A stretch of DNA of 64,000 nt from Streptomyces olivochromogenes (GCF_001514115.1 NZ_KQ948480.1:22569-86568); one strand, 5' to 3'; shown: positions 1 through 8,408, counted from the stretch's first letter. A program made the numbers and translations. The notes: a model not told the origin generated them from the letters alone.

Positions 1-323
1 AACTTGTCCGGGCCGGTGGTGGCCGTCGCCGCGACGAAGTCCTCGTCGTCAAGGCTCAGCAGGCGGGGACGGTCTCCCGCCCCTTGAGGGTCCAGGCAGG
101 CCAGGCCGATCTCGTTGAACCGGTGGATCACATCGGGCACTGTGTCCTCGTCGGCCTGGACCAGTTGGGCGATTACTGGCACGCGGTTGCCGCCGGCCGA
201 GGCCAGCAGCATCATCGCCCGCGGGTAGCGCACCGAGCTGGCGCTGCCCCGGCGCACGATCCGTTGCAGCCGCTGCCCCTCCAGATCGGTCAGCCTGCGC
301 ACTCGGACGGGCTCTGCCACCAT
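1..323 (-). CDS. IS630-family transposase, N-terminal part (cut by window edge)
   Basis: Reading leftwards from ATG at 323, 107 codons stay open to the window edge. The start reads MVAEPVRVRRLTDLEG and continues through an RYPRAMMLLASAGG helix and a VIHRFNEIGL helix-turn-helix. This is the DNA-binding N-terminus typical of actinobacterial IS630 transposases; the DDE domain would lie outside the window. No frameshift is visible here, so it may be intact. It abuts an IS5-type remnant, suggesting nested insertions. Family assignment is from recognition of the N-terminal pattern. Confidence 0.75.
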   Translation of the reverse strand, partial: MVAEPVRVRRLTDLEGQRLQRIVRRGSASSVRYPRAMMLLASAGGNRVPVIAQLVQADEDTVPDVIHRFNEIGLACLDPQGAGDRPRLLSLDDEDFVAATATTGPDK

Positions 324-334
324 GCCTCCACCTG

Positions 335-560
335 CCGGACCGAATAAGCCCTTTGAGCGCTGCCGCTCCAGGGTGAAAACGCCCGCGGCGATTGACGACA
401 TTCGATTCCGGCTGCACCGGGACCCGCGGAAGATCCGCCACGGCTTCAGTCGTGCCACGCCGCACTCGACCGGCGCCCGTGCCGCGGACAACGCGCGGTT
501 GACGGATCGACAGGGCCCTCTCTCCAGGCGGCCACAGGGTCACTTTGCACTCCGGGCGGG
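335..560 (-). pseudogene. IS5-family transposase remnant (C-terminal end)
   Basis: On the minus strand, fragments corresponding to the IS5/DDE_Tnp_4 C-terminus can be followed: VNRAL-like, then a segment related to RLKxWRIFRRSRCSPNRM and a final TLERQR-like end near 345. The reading frame is broken. The same C-terminal sequence occurs in inverted orientation at about 2800-2965, with long nucleotide similarity. Only the 3' third of a transposase gene is present. Confidence 0.6.
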
Positions 561-660
561 ACGAAATCACGACCAGCTTCCTCTCTGCTGATAGCCCCTT
601 CCTTCCACCACAGGTCAGCGGACTGCCCCGTAGGAACGGCGCCCGGCTCGCGGTGGAACT

Positions 661-678
661 TAGTTGACCGGTCGGCTA
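661..678. promoter_or_regulatory. Palindromic operator, TetR-like
   Basis: TAGTTGACCGGTCGGCTA is an 18-bp near-perfect palindrome around GACCGGTC, with two mismatched pairs in the arms. It lies about 80 bp upstream of the small ORF and hydrolase gene. The shape fits a TetR/AcrR-type operator, yet no regulator gene is adjacent. The presumed regulator may have been lost in the rearrangements around the flanking IS remnants. Confidence 0.4.
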
Positions 679-739
679 GCTTCGATGGTGTGCGCGGATT
701 GGCGACCGCTTCTGATCCAGTTCCTCAAGGAGATACACC

Positions 740-865
740 GTGAGTGCGTACAGCCAGGGAGCCCTGCCAACCAGGCGGGGCATCCATGCCCAAACGCAGC
801 TCTGTCCCCCGGGCCGTCCTCGCCGTCGGAGCCGTGTTCCCTTCAAACCCGGAGTCAAGCGATGA
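740..865 (+). CDS. Small ORF (41 aa) coupled to the hydrolase gene
   Basis: GTG at 740 follows an AAGGAGA ribosome-binding site at 727-733 with good spacing. The frame runs 41 codons and ends in TGA at 863-865, overlapping the hydrolase start as ATGA. The product is Arg/Pro-rich with no recognisable domain. It could be a translated leader that couples ribosomes into the hydrolase, or the scar of a lost upstream gene. The strong Shine-Dalgarno and overlap are what is seen; the role is inference. Confidence 0.35.
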   Translation: MSAYSQGALPTRRGIHAQTQLCPPGRPRRRSRVPFKPGVKR

Positions 866-1743
866 ACGACAACAGGCATCAAGATGGCATCCACCCCTTC
901 CCGGCCGGTATGCAGTCGCGCGAGATCGAAACCAACGGCGCCAAGATCCACGTACGCGTCGGCGGGCAGGGTCCAGCGGTCGTCATGCTCCACGGCTTCG
1001 GCACAACGGGCGACATGTGGGGTCATCTGGCGAGCGCACTCATCGAAGACCACATGGTTGTCGCGCCCGACCTGCGCGGGTTGGGCCTCTCGTCGAAGCC
1101 TGATGGCGGCTACGACAAGAAGAACCAGGCGGCGGACGTGTGGGGCGTCCTGGACGCCCTGGGTGTGCGTACGATCGAATTGGTGACGCACGACATCGGC
1201 ATCATGGTCGGCTTCGCGGTTGCCGCCACCCACCCCGAGCGCGTGAGCCGATGGGTGGCGATCGACGCGCCGCTGCCCGGCATCGGACCCTGGGATCAGA
1301 TCACACAGGATCCGACCATGTGGCACTTCGGCTTCGGTGGCCAGGACATGGAGCGCCTGGTCGCCGGCCGCGAGCGCATCTATCTCGACCGCTTCTGGAA
1401 CGAACTTTCCGTGGACCCGAAGCGGTTTGATGAAGCGAAGCGCCAGCATTATGCGGCGCTCTATGCGCAACCCGGCGCGATGCGAGCGAGCTTTGCCCAG
1501 TTCCTGGCGTTCAGCCAGGATGCGGCCGACAACAGGATGTTCCTTGCACAGGGCAAGCTTCAGATGCCGGTCCTGGCCTTCGGTGGCGAAGCTACTTTCG
1601 GCCCTGGGATCGGCGAGGTTGTGCGGTGTGTCGCCGATAACGTCGAAGATGCGATCATCCCGGATTGCGGGCACTGGATCACGGAGGAGCAGCCGCAGGC
1701 GACGACAGACCTGGTCGTCGACTTCCTGCGCCGGGCGCGTTGA
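862..1743 (+). CDS. Alpha/beta hydrolase, epoxide hydrolase-like
   Basis: A 293-aa alpha/beta hydrolase. The oxyanion-hole motif HGFG is at residues 44-47. The nucleophile elbow reads THDIG with Asp111 instead of Ser, as in epoxide hydrolases and haloalkane dehalogenases, and the catalytic His lies in GHWITEE (His271). The cap region contains Tyr residues (HYAALY) that could play the epoxide-activating role, which favours epoxide hydrolase over dehalogenase. ATG 862 was chosen because it has GGAG at 851 and gives a normal family start; the frame extends further upstream without a domain. Cytosolic, no signal peptide. Substrate unknown. Confidence 0.85.
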   Translation: MNDNRHQDGIHPFPAGMQSREIETNGAKIHVRVGGQGPAVVMLHGFGTTGDMWGHLASALIEDHMVVAPDLRGLGLSSKPDGGYDKKNQAADVWGVLDALGVRTIELVTHDIGIMVGFAVAATHPERVSRWVAIDAPLPGIGPWDQITQDPTMWHFGFGGQDMERLVAGRERIYLDRFWNELSVDPKRFDEAKRQHYAALYAQPGAMRASFAQFLAFSQDAADNRMFLAQGKLQMPVLAFGGEATFGPGIGEVVRCVADNVEDAIIPDCGHWITEEQPQATTDLVVDFLRRAR

Positions 1744-1761
1744 AAGGCGGTCCCTGCCTTT
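1743..1761 (+). terminator. Short hairpin at the hydrolase stop
   Basis: AAAGGC (1743-1748) and GCCTTT (1756-1761) form a 6-bp stem overlapping the stop codon region of the hydrolase. It is weak and lacks a U-tract, as is common in actinomycetes. Confidence 0.25.
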
Positions 1762-1859
1762 GAGACCGACGCCCGGTCAGGTGTGAGCTGTGGCGGCGTC
1801 GCCGTCTGGGGCGGGACGTGGTTGTGGCTCACCGCCGTCGCCTCTCCCCGGGAACCGGC

Positions 1860-2223
1860 ACTGCCGACGTCACCATGACCACCACCGCCGGCACCAGCCC
1901 CGTCGACTCCGCCAAGGACTTCTTCACGTACGGCGCCCACTTCGCGTTGCCGACGACCGCGTCCGCAGGCAACACCTTCCGGAACCTGTTGGGTTGGGCG
2001 GCTGTGCGACGAAGGCCATTGACGGGAACGAGGAGACCAGGCGGGCCACCGACTCCGGCGTCACAGCGGCAACGCTGGACTTGACCTGGCCGGCCCCGGT
2101 GTCGTTCAGCCGGACACATTTGAGGAATGGACCATCGACGGGTAGCGGATCAGGTCGTACCGGATCCAACACTGGGACGGCTCGGCCTGGGTAACCCTCG
2201 TCAACGGCGTCCAGGTCTCGTAG
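1860..2223 (+). pseudogene. Decayed secreted-protein gene (TIG-like and F5/8 type C pieces)
   Basis: Three frames carry coding traces in the same direction. DVTMTTTAGTSPVDSAKDFF (about 1870-1935) looks like a TIG/IPT Ig-like strand pattern. ATKAIDGNEETRRATDSG to TLDLTWPAPVSFSRTHL (about 2010-2125) matches the discoidin (F5/8 type C) pattern. IQHWDGSAWVTLVNGVQVS then ends in TAG at 2221-2223. Frameshifts and an internal TAG near 2148 make it non-functional. Such domains usually sit in secreted glycosidases; the catalytic part is missing. Confidence 0.6.
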
Positions 2224-2259
2224 GCCGAATCACCGGAGACCGCCAACAGCGAGGCACAT

Positions 2260-2287
2260 GGGCTACGCGCCGGAAGGCACGTAGCCC
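2260..2287. terminator. Bidirectional hairpin terminator
   Basis: GGGCTACGCGCC (2260-2271) and GGCACGTAGCCC (2276-2287) pair over 12 bp around a GGAA loop, with one position that wobbles on the minus strand. It lies between the convergent remains at 1860-2223 (+) and 2297-2500 (-), the expected place for a shared terminator. Confidence 0.55.
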
Positions 2288-2296
2288 AGGTATCCC

Positions 2297-2500
2297 TACG
2301 ATGCCCGCGTACGCCACTCCTGCGGCGACAGCGGAGGGCCGCGTGCGATGGTGATGGAGCCGCTCGAGACGCCGGTGACGTCGTCCGTGCCGTTGAACAC
2401 CGGGATTCGGGTGGCGCTCGCGGTATGCGCGACGCACGAGGCTCCCGTGCCGTTGGGAGAGGTGTTCGAAGTCTCAACCCACAGGCAGAGAAGCCGCGTT
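2297..2500 (-). pseudogene. Small decayed frame, possibly DUF397-like
   Basis: A minus-strand frame ends in TAG at 2297 and contains NTSPNGTGASCVAHTA, then GSITIARGPPLSPQEWRTRA. The spacing of a Cys-containing strand followed by a PPLSPQEW tail resembles DUF397 proteins that accompany XRE regulators. The 5' end is lost at the IS5 remnant around 2500, so no start is present. The family assignment is tentative. Confidence 0.3.
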
Positions 2501-2504
2501 GGTT

Positions 2505-2965
2505 CCCTATTGTGTCGTACTCGACCTGCCTCACGCCCTGGTCGAGTGGGTCACCATGCTCATCGCCAAGGCGTGAAGGTGCAGTTGGTGACCGGTCCGG
2601 AAGGCTGGCTGCTGTGGATCTCGCTCGCGCTACCTGGCCGTGCGCACGACCTGACCGCGGCCCGTACCCCCGGATTCTCTGGGTCTGCGAACGCCAGGAC
2701 GTCCCGGTCCTCGCCGGCCGTGCCTACATGGGAGCCGGCCCGTGGGTGACGACGCCCCTCAGACGCCCGCCAGGCCGTGACCTCACACCAACCCGGCAAT
2801 TCGTCAACCGGGCGTTGTCCGCGGCACGGGACCGGTCGAGCGCGGCGACGCACGGCTGAAGGCGTGACGGATCTTTCGCAGGTCTCGGTGCAGCCCGAAT
2901 CGAAGGTCTGCAATCGGCGCGGGCGTCCTCACCCTGGAGCGGCAGCACTGAAAGGGCTCAATGTG
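2505..2965 (+). pseudogene. IS5-family transposase remnant with internal deletion
   Basis: It starts with LDLPHALVEWVTMLIA (about 2518-2565), the N-terminal signature of an IS5/DDE_Tnp_4 transposase. A stop and a jump follow, straight to GVKVQLVTGPEGWLLW and RAHDLTAARTPG, then VPVLAGRAYMGAGPWVTTPL and a C-terminal arm ending near TLERQRH. The region between the N-terminus and the second catalytic block is missing, and frames change several times. The 3' part is an inverted copy of 335-560. Confidence 0.65.
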
Positions 2966-3037
2966 TCCCTCACATCCAACCGGCTCAGCGGACCTGAGCG
3001 CGAGCAACAACCTGGTGACACGATCCCGGTCACAGCC

Positions 3038-3250
3038 ATGTCGGCCTTCGTCATCCCACCACGCGGCAGTCTCGCCCCCGTCGTCCTTGACCGCCAGATC
3101 CGCGATGCCCCCTGGTGGCGTCAGCACCTCGACGCTTCACAGCCGCGCGTGGCCGACCACGAACAAGTCCTTGTCGGGAACGCCTGGTTCAGGTGTGAGC
3201 ACGACTACACGACCGCCAACCGCGCCGTATTCGCGAGAGCCCTACGCTGA
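3038..3250 (+). CDS. Unrecognised small ORF (70 aa)
   Basis: ATG 3038 opens a 70-codon frame with actinomycete-like third-position GC; it contains APWWRQHLDA and AWFRCEHDYTTANRAVFARA. No family is recognised, and no ribosome-binding site stands out. It lies between the IS5 remnant and the SUKH stump and may be a fragment of a larger gene. Confidence 0.25.
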   Translation: MSAFVIPPRGSLAPVVLDRQIRDAPWWRQHLDASQPRVADHEQVLVGNAWFRCEHDYTTANRAVFARALR

Positions 3251-3324
3251 CTGCCCGCGGTTTCGTCACTAACGGGATCGAATACGCAGCGACACGCTTC
3301 ACACAAGGAGAGCCAGATCCTGAC

Positions 3325-3618
3325 TCAGCCAGCGAGGCGACGGGGCATGACTCCGAGGACCAGGTTCGCCATGGCCTCCGGCATCTGACCGAAACTGGCT
3401 ACCCACGTCTCTACGAGGTAGACCTCGCCGAACTCGTCAATGCCGAGAAAGTGCCGCCCCTCGTCGAGCTCGCCGAGCGGAAAGATGTGACGCCTGATTT
3501 CCTCGCTCCACGCGATGAACCGGTCCTCCTCACCGACCAGCAGTTCGGGATCGAACTCGAACGGTGTCCGAACGACGCAACTTCCATTGATCACGGGCGC
3601 GGCCAAGCAACACACCAT
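3325..3618 (-). pseudogene. SUKH-3-type immunity protein, C-terminal stump
   Basis: A 97-aa frame from ATG 3618. It reads FIAWSEEIRRHIFPLGELDE, then HFLGIDEFGEVYLVETWVAS and a FGQMPEAMANLVLG tail. This is the C-terminal half of SUKH-3 family proteins, which neutralise contact-dependent or polymorphic toxins in the cytoplasm. The N-terminal half is absent, and the in-frame upstream extension runs into a large hairpin repeat rather than a SUKH start. No toxin gene is adjacent. Most likely a broken orphan immunity gene. Confidence 0.6.
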
Positions 3619-3666
3619 GTCCTCACTGAACCTCCCTGCAATGGGGTGTTCCGGAAAAGACCGGCA

Positions 3667-3748
3667 CGCAGTGTGCGATGGCCCGGACTCACTGCTTGCG
3701 ACGCTGACGAAACGTCGGGGGAGTGAGTCCGGGCCGTCGCACACTGCG
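3667..3748. repeat. Large inverted repeat (27-bp arms)
   Basis: Arms 3667-3693 and 3722-3748 are complementary over 27 bp with a single mismatch (core GGCCCGGACTCACT / AGTGAGTCCGGGCC). The loop is 28 nt and itself contains a short CGAC/GTCG pair. It lies just downstream of the MMPL gene (minus strand) and upstream of the SUKH stump. It could terminate MMPL transcription. The arm length and symmetry also fit a miniature mobile element or IS scar. Confidence 0.7.
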
Positions 3749-3764
3749 GCGCGGTGCTGGGTGG

Positions 3765-6005
3765 TCAGGCTCCCGTCGCGTCCTTCACGTACGGCGACGT
3801 TGCTGTCGCGGGTTCTACGGCGGCCGTGAGTTCGGGGCCGCCTTCGCTGAGGCCGAACCGGTCGTGGAGCTTGCGAAGGAAGCCGGGTGCGTACCAGGCC
3901 GAGCGGCCGAGCAGGCGCATGGCGGCGGGGACGAGTACGCCGCGTACGGCGAGGGCGTCGATGAGGACGGCCAGTCCGCTGCCCAGGCCGAACATCTGCA
4001 TGAAGCTGATTTTGGCGGTGCCGAAGGCGAAGAAGCTCACCGCGAGGAGGAAGGCTGCCGCGCTGACGATGCGTCCGGTGTGGCCGAGGCCGTCGACCAC
4101 TGCGGTCTCGTTGTCCTTGCCCAGATCATGGAGTTCCTTGATCCGGCTGGTGACGAACACCTCGTAGTCCATCGAAAGGCCGAAGGCGATGCAGAACATC
4201 AGCACCGTCATCGACATTTCCATCGGCTGCGCCGTGAAGCCGAGCAGGGAGGAGAGGTTGCCGTCCTGGAAGATCCAGGTCATGACGCCGAGGGTGGCCG
4301 CCAGGCTGATCACGTTGAGGACCAGTGCGCGCAGCGGCTGCACGACGCTGCCGGTGAACAGGAAGAGCAGGACGAAGGTGGTGAGGGCGACCAGGGCCAC
4401 GGCGATCGGGAGCCGGCCGCCGATGGAGTCCTTGGAGTCGACCAGTACGGCGTCGGTTCCGCCCACCAGGGGGTGTGTCCCGGAGGGCGGGGTGAGTGCC
4501 CTCACCTCTTTGACCAGGTTCTGGGCCGCGTCCGACTTCGGTGTCAGGGCGCTCACCAAACTGATGCGCTGCGCGTCGGGCCGACCAAGGGTGATGTTGC
4601 CGGGCGCGGTCGCCGTGTTCTGTCCCTCGGCGTAGGTTCCCGTGCTGGTCTCGACGCGTACGACGCCCTTGAGCCCGGACAGTTCGACCGCGTACGACTC
4701 CAGCGGGGCCTTGTTCACGGGCTGGTCGATGACGATGTTGACGGCCGAGTCCTCGCTGCCGTCGAAGTTCGCCCGCAGTGCTGTGGAGACCTGGCGGCTG
4801 GCGGCGTCCTTGGGCAGGACGCGTTCGTCCGGTGTGCCGAAGGTGATGCCCAGCAGCGGGCTCGCCGCCGCCAGCAGCACGGCGAGTACGGGGAGCGCGG
4901 TGAGCGCGGGCCGCCGCATCACGGAGCGGGCCAGCCGTCCCCACATCGGTGCCCGGGCGCCGGAGTGCCCAGGCTTCGCCCACGGCAGCCGCCCGCTGTT
5001 GACCCGGTGCCCCAGGACGGCCAGCAGGGCCGGCATTACGAACAGGGTGCCGAGGGCGGCGATGGCGACGACACCGACTCCGGCGAAGCCGAACGAGCGC
5101 AGGAAGTACTGCGGGAACACCAGGAGTGCCGCGAGCGCCGCCGCCACGGTCGCGGCGGAGAACGCGACGGTGCGGCCGGCCGTGTGCACCGTGCGCTGTA
5201 CGGCGTCGTCCACGCTCGCCCCTGCCGCGAGCTGCTCCCGGAAGCGGCTGGTCATCAGCAAGGCGTAGTCGATGCCCAGTCCGAGGCCCAGGGCGGTGGT
5301 GAGGTTGGTCGCGGTGTCGGCGACGTCGGTCACGCTGCCGAGGAGGGAGAGCTGGGCGAACGAGCCGATGACGGCGATGACGGCGATGGCCAACGGCAGC
5401 AGGGCCGCGACCACGCTGCCGAAGACGAACAGGAGCAGCACGAGGGTGAGCGGTATGGCGATGGTCTCGGCCAGGACCAGATCGTCGACCACCTGTTTCG
5501 ACAGGTCGTTGCCCACGGCGGCGCCGCCTCCGGCCTGGACCGTGAGTGCGCCCTTGTGGGTTCCGGTGTAGGCGTCGAGGATCTTCCGGGCGTTTTCCCG
5601 CTGCTGTGTCTCGTCCCCTGTCACATGAGCGAGCACCATGGCTTCGTGGCCGTCCCGGGAGCGGAGATCGGGGCTGCCCGTGTCCCAGTACGAGACGACG
5701 TTGGTGAGCTCCTCCTCTTTCCTGAGGTCGGCCACCAGGGCCTGTCCGCTCTGCCTGGCGGCGGGGGTGTCGACCCGGCCGTCGGGGGCTTGGACGAGCA
5801 GGACCAGGTTCGTCTCTCCGCCGAACTTCTTGTCGATGACCTTCGCGGCCCGGGTGGACTGGGAGGCGGGGTCGTCGAAGCCGCCCCCGCGCAGCTTTTC
5901 GAATGCGCCGGCTCCCAACACGCCCATGAGGGCCACGGCTACGGCGGCGATGACGAGGACCAGCCGGGACCGGCGAATCGCAAGTTCGGCCAAGCGTTCA
6001 AACAC
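3765..6005 (-). CDS. MMPL-family RND-type transporter
   Basis: A 746-aa inner-membrane protein of the MMPL/RND class. An N-terminal transmembrane helix (RSRLVLVIAAVAVALMGVLG) is followed by a large extracytoplasmic loop carrying FGGETNLVLLVQ. A block of membrane helices follows, with the GLGIDYALLMTSRFREQ signature in the first half and GLSMDYEVFVTSRIKE in the second, marking the internal duplication typical of the family. Such pumps export lipids or hydrophobic drugs using the proton gradient. It is divergent from the TetR gene at 6224, the usual arrangement for a repressed efflux pump. Length is normal and the gene looks intact. Substrate unknown. Confidence 0.92.
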   Translation of the reverse strand: MFERLAELAIRRSRLVLVIAAVAVALMGVLGAGAFEKLRGGGFDDPASQSTRAAKVIDKKFGGETNLVLLVQAPDGRVDTPAARQSGQALVADLRKEEELTNVVSYWDTGSPDLRSRDGHEAMVLAHVTGDETQQRENARKILDAYTGTHKGALTVQAGGGAAVGNDLSKQVVDDLVLAETIAIPLTLVLLLFVFGSVVAALLPLAIAVIAVIGSFAQLSLLGSVTDVADTATNLTTALGLGLGIDYALLMTSRFREQLAAGASVDDAVQRTVHTAGRTVAFSAATVAAALAALLVFPQYFLRSFGFAGVGVVAIAALGTLFVMPALLAVLGHRVNSGRLPWAKPGHSGARAPMWGRLARSVMRRPALTALPVLAVLLAAASPLLGITFGTPDERVLPKDAASRQVSTALRANFDGSEDSAVNIVIDQPVNKAPLESYAVELSGLKGVVRVETSTGTYAEGQNTATAPGNITLGRPDAQRISLVSALTPKSDAAQNLVKEVRALTPPSGTHPLVGGTDAVLVDSKDSIGGRLPIAVALVALTTFVLLFLFTGSVVQPLRALVLNVISLAATLGVMTWIFQDGNLSSLLGFTAQPMEMSMTVLMFCIAFGLSMDYEVFVTSRIKELHDLGKDNETAVVDGLGHTGRIVSAAAFLLAVSFFAFGTAKISFMQMFGLGSGLAVLIDALAVRGVLVPAAMRLLGRSAWYAPGFLRKLHDRFGLSEGGPELTAAVEPATATSPYVKDATGA

Positions 6006-6147
6006 GTGCGTTCTCCTTTGCGTTCTTACGGTGGAAGTGGCGTGAAACAGCCGGATGTACGGCGGAGCCGGCGCAGCGACCCGCCAGGTTTCTTGGCCCC
6101 TGATGCCTCGTCAGGGTTTGCGTTACCTGCTCTCGGGTTCGTTAGAA

Positions 6148-6177
6148 GTTGTAACTCACCTTCGAAGGGAGTGTCAA
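6148..6177 (-). promoter_or_regulatory. Promoter of the MMPL gene with palindromic core
   Basis: On the minus strand, TTGACA (6177-6172) and TACAAC (6153-6148) are separated by 18 bp, a good sigma-70-type promoter reading toward the MMPL gene. Inside the spacer lies the palindrome CCTTCGAAGG (6159-6168), well placed for repression by the divergently encoded TetR protein. Confidence 0.55.
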
Positions 6178-6223
6178 TAACCATCGTGATAACCTCTAAC
6201 TTGACGGTGAGGGAGGGCAGGTC

Positions 6224-6883
6224 ATGGACGGAGCAGAGGCGACGACGCCACGCGAGCGCTACCGCGCCCAGGTGCGTGCGGAGATCAAGGAGCGTGCGTG
6301 GGAGCAGATCGCCACGGCGGGGGCGTCCGCGCTCTCCCTCAATGCGATCGCCAAGCGAATGGGTATGAGCGGCCCCGCGTTGTACCGGTACTTCGCCAGC
6401 CGTGACGAGCTGATCACCGAGCTGGTCAGGGACGCGTACCGCAGCCTCGCCGACACCATCCGTGCGGCCCGCACCGCTGGTGCCGACCCGACCGGCCTCG
6501 CGCACGCGCTGCGCGGTTGGGCCCTGGCGGACCCCCAGCGGTACTTCCTCGTCTACGGGACCCCCGTCCCCGGCTACCACGCGCCGGACGACATCACCGC
6601 GATCGCCTCCGAGATCATGGCGTCCCTGCTCGACGCGTGCGCCGAACTGTCCGCGGACGGCCCGGCGACCCCGTTTGATGCCCACCTCGCCGACCACCGG
6701 GACTGGGCGGGTGACCACCCCGCCCCGCCCGCCACGCTGCACCGGGCCCTGACCTTCTGGACCCGTCTGCACGGCGTCCTGTCCCTGGAACTCGCAGGCC
6801 ACTTCACCGGGATGGGGTTCGACCCCGCGCGGTTCTACGACGCCGAACTGGCCGACCTGCTGAGCGTGCCCGCGAAGTCCTAA
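6224..6883 (+). CDS. TetR-family regulator (WHG-type C-terminal domain)
   Basis: A 219-aa TetR regulator. The N-terminal HTH spans about residues 18-62, with GASALSLNAIAKRMGMSGPA and YRYFASRDELITEL, the classic recognition helix and Tyr-rich end. The C-terminal domain (WALADPQRYFLVYGTPVPGY; FWTRLHGVLSLELAGHF) is the TetR_C_13/WHG type. ATG 6224 follows a GGAGGG-like site. Divergent from the MMPL gene, it most likely represses that pump and itself. Confidence 0.9.
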   Translation: MDGAEATTPRERYRAQVRAEIKERAWEQIATAGASALSLNAIAKRMGMSGPALYRYFASRDELITELVRDAYRSLADTIRAARTAGADPTGLAHALRGWALADPQRYFLVYGTPVPGYHAPDDITAIASEIMASLLDACAELSADGPATPFDAHLADHRDWAGDHPAPPATLHRALTFWTRLHGVLSLELAGHFTGMGFDPARFYDAELADLLSVPAKS

Positions 6884-7261
6884 AGGCGCCTTGTTCTGCC
6901 ACCCACTCAGCTCTCGCCGGTGGTGCGCGTCGGCAGCGGCTGCCGCGCAGGCCCGCCAGAAGAGCGGCGGGCTCGGTGAAAGGCGGGTGCGGCGGGCTCC
7001 GTCCATGCGCAGCAACGCGTCGCCCCGCGAGGGCATGCACGCGTACAACTCCGACCGGACGTGGGACACTCCCGAGAACGCATCGCTCAGGGTGCCCTGA
7101 TGTGCCGGACTCATGCCCACGGCCTTCGCGCCGTTCCTATGCCTCTGTGACCGAGCACAGGATCAGACGAAGGCCGCCTCTGTGTCAGACAGTTCGCTTC
7201 TCGGTGATCAAGTTCGAGGGGTCAATCGACTGAACCCAAGAACTTCGCCTCCTCCGGAGGG
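6884..7261. other. Intergenic region with transposase N-terminal trace
   Basis: No intact gene. The only coding trace is the minus-strand transposase fragment near 6985-7114; the rest shows no motif that I recognise. Confidence 0.5.
6985..7114 (-). pseudogene. Transposase N-terminal fragment (NF041680-like)
   Basis: From ATG 7114 the minus strand reads SDAFSGVSHVRSELYACMPS followed by RGDALLRMDGA. This resembles the opening of the large Streptomyces transposase family whose C-terminal remnant is seen at 23265-24040 (FRSELYACL.. RADALFEL pattern). Similarity fades after about 45 residues, so only the first piece survives. Assignment rests on a short motif. Confidence 0.4.
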
Positions 7262-8074
7262 TTACGTGCGGGGGAGCGAGGTGTTGGTGATCGGGAGCGG
7301 CTGGTCCGCGCCCGCCACATAGAGGTCCGTCGGAGCCGTGCGCAGCTTGAACGTGTCGTCGTCGCGCGAAACGCGCACGGACAGCACGAAGAAGCCGTGG
7401 TCCTCGGTGGTCGTCTTCACGTGGTACTCGCTCTCCCAGTAGGTCTGGAGGAAGACCTTGGCGCCCCCGGGCTCGACCCCCTTGGGGAGGGTGACCTTGC
7501 CCAGGACGGTGAGGATGTCGCCCGCCTTCACCTTCTTCTTGTTGACCCGGTAACTGACGGAGCTGGACTTGGCGTTGGCGGCCACGGTGGTGTCCGCGAA
7601 GTAGCCGTCCTGCGGGGTGTTGAGGTCGCCGTCCTCGTCGTAGAGAGCGGTGATCTGTACGCCGTGCTGGACGTTGAGCAGGCTGCTGCCGGTCACGTGG
7701 TCGATGTCGACGTCGGGGACGGTGAACTTCCCGCTTGCGTCGGTGACCGGCTTGCCCAGGTCACGCGGCTCGTAGTAGTTGGGGTCGATCGGGTCGCCCC
7801 ACGGGTTCCAGGTGGTGAATTGGACGACCTCCTGGACGGTGACGGGGATGTTGGGCGCCGGGGTGCCGTCGGCCTTGGTGACGGTGCCGGTGACGTCGAC
7901 GTGGCGGTGGTCGTAGTCGGTGCTGGTCGGGTTGGTGGTCACGGTCAGCACGTAGGCGTCGCCGGGGGAGGCGTCCGAGGGCTGCGCCGAGGCGGCGGAC
8001 GCGGACAGAGCACCTGCGGCGAGCAGGAGCGCGGCGGTGGCGGCAAGCCGCGTCGGCAGGGACTTCCTTGGCAC
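7262..8074 (-). CDS. Secreted Ig-like domain protein
   Basis: A 270-aa protein with a clear Sec signal peptide: basic start MPRKSLPTR, hydrophobic stretch AATAALLLAAGALSASAASA, cleavage near AQP. Two beta-rich segments follow: DVTGTVTKADGTPAPNIPVTVQ (about residues 58-80) and an SYRVNKKKVKAGDILTVLGK segment (about 178-200), each resembling bacterial Ig-like folds in secreted Streptomyces proteins. The start is GTG 8074, preceded by GGAG at a 7-nt distance. No enzymatic motif; probably an extracellular or wall-associated structural protein of unknown role. Confidence 0.75.
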   Translation of the reverse strand: MPRKSLPTRLAATAALLLAAGALSASAASAQPSDASPGDAYVLTVTTNPTSTDYDHRHVDVTGTVTKADGTPAPNIPVTVQEVVQFTTWNPWGDPIDPNYYEPRDLGKPVTDASGKFTVPDVDIDHVTGSSLLNVQHGVQITALYDEDGDLNTPQDGYFADTTVAANAKSSSVSYRVNKKKVKAGDILTVLGKVTLPKGVEPGGAKVFLQTYWESEYHVKTTTEDHGFFVLSVRVSRDDDTFKLRTAPTDLYVAGADQPLPITNTSLPRT

Positions 8075-8408
8075 AGGTCGACTCCAACTTTGGTCGGGAG
8101 TAATGGAGTTGCGCCGGGCGGCACCGGTTCCGCCGCGGCGCAGGTGTGCGACGCAGCGGGTTCGACCGGCGGGGTGGGGCGGGAGTTGTGCTCCGTGCGG
8201 CCGCTGTTACGCGGCTGTGGCGGGAGGCGGATTTGTCCGGGTTGCGGGTTCACCTGGACGTCGGCCGCAGGACGCCCCGCATTGCCCTCGGCGGGTGGGG
8301 TATGGGGATGTGGGGGGGACTAGGCCGGTTCAGCCCAGATCGCTGTCCCCTGAACGGCCTGCGTGCCCTTCTGACGGTGGCCGTGCACGACCCGCCTGCC
8401 AGGTCTAG
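8075..8408. other. Intergenic, no gene seen
   Basis: Upstream region of the secreted-protein gene. No reading frame with family resemblance and no obvious hairpin were found. Confidence 0.4.

Noticed and set aside
3723..6368. 881-codon open frame on the plus strand
   Set aside because: It is the antisense shadow of the MMPL gene: Gly/Glu/Arg/His-rich with no domain, caused by GC-rich codon bias.
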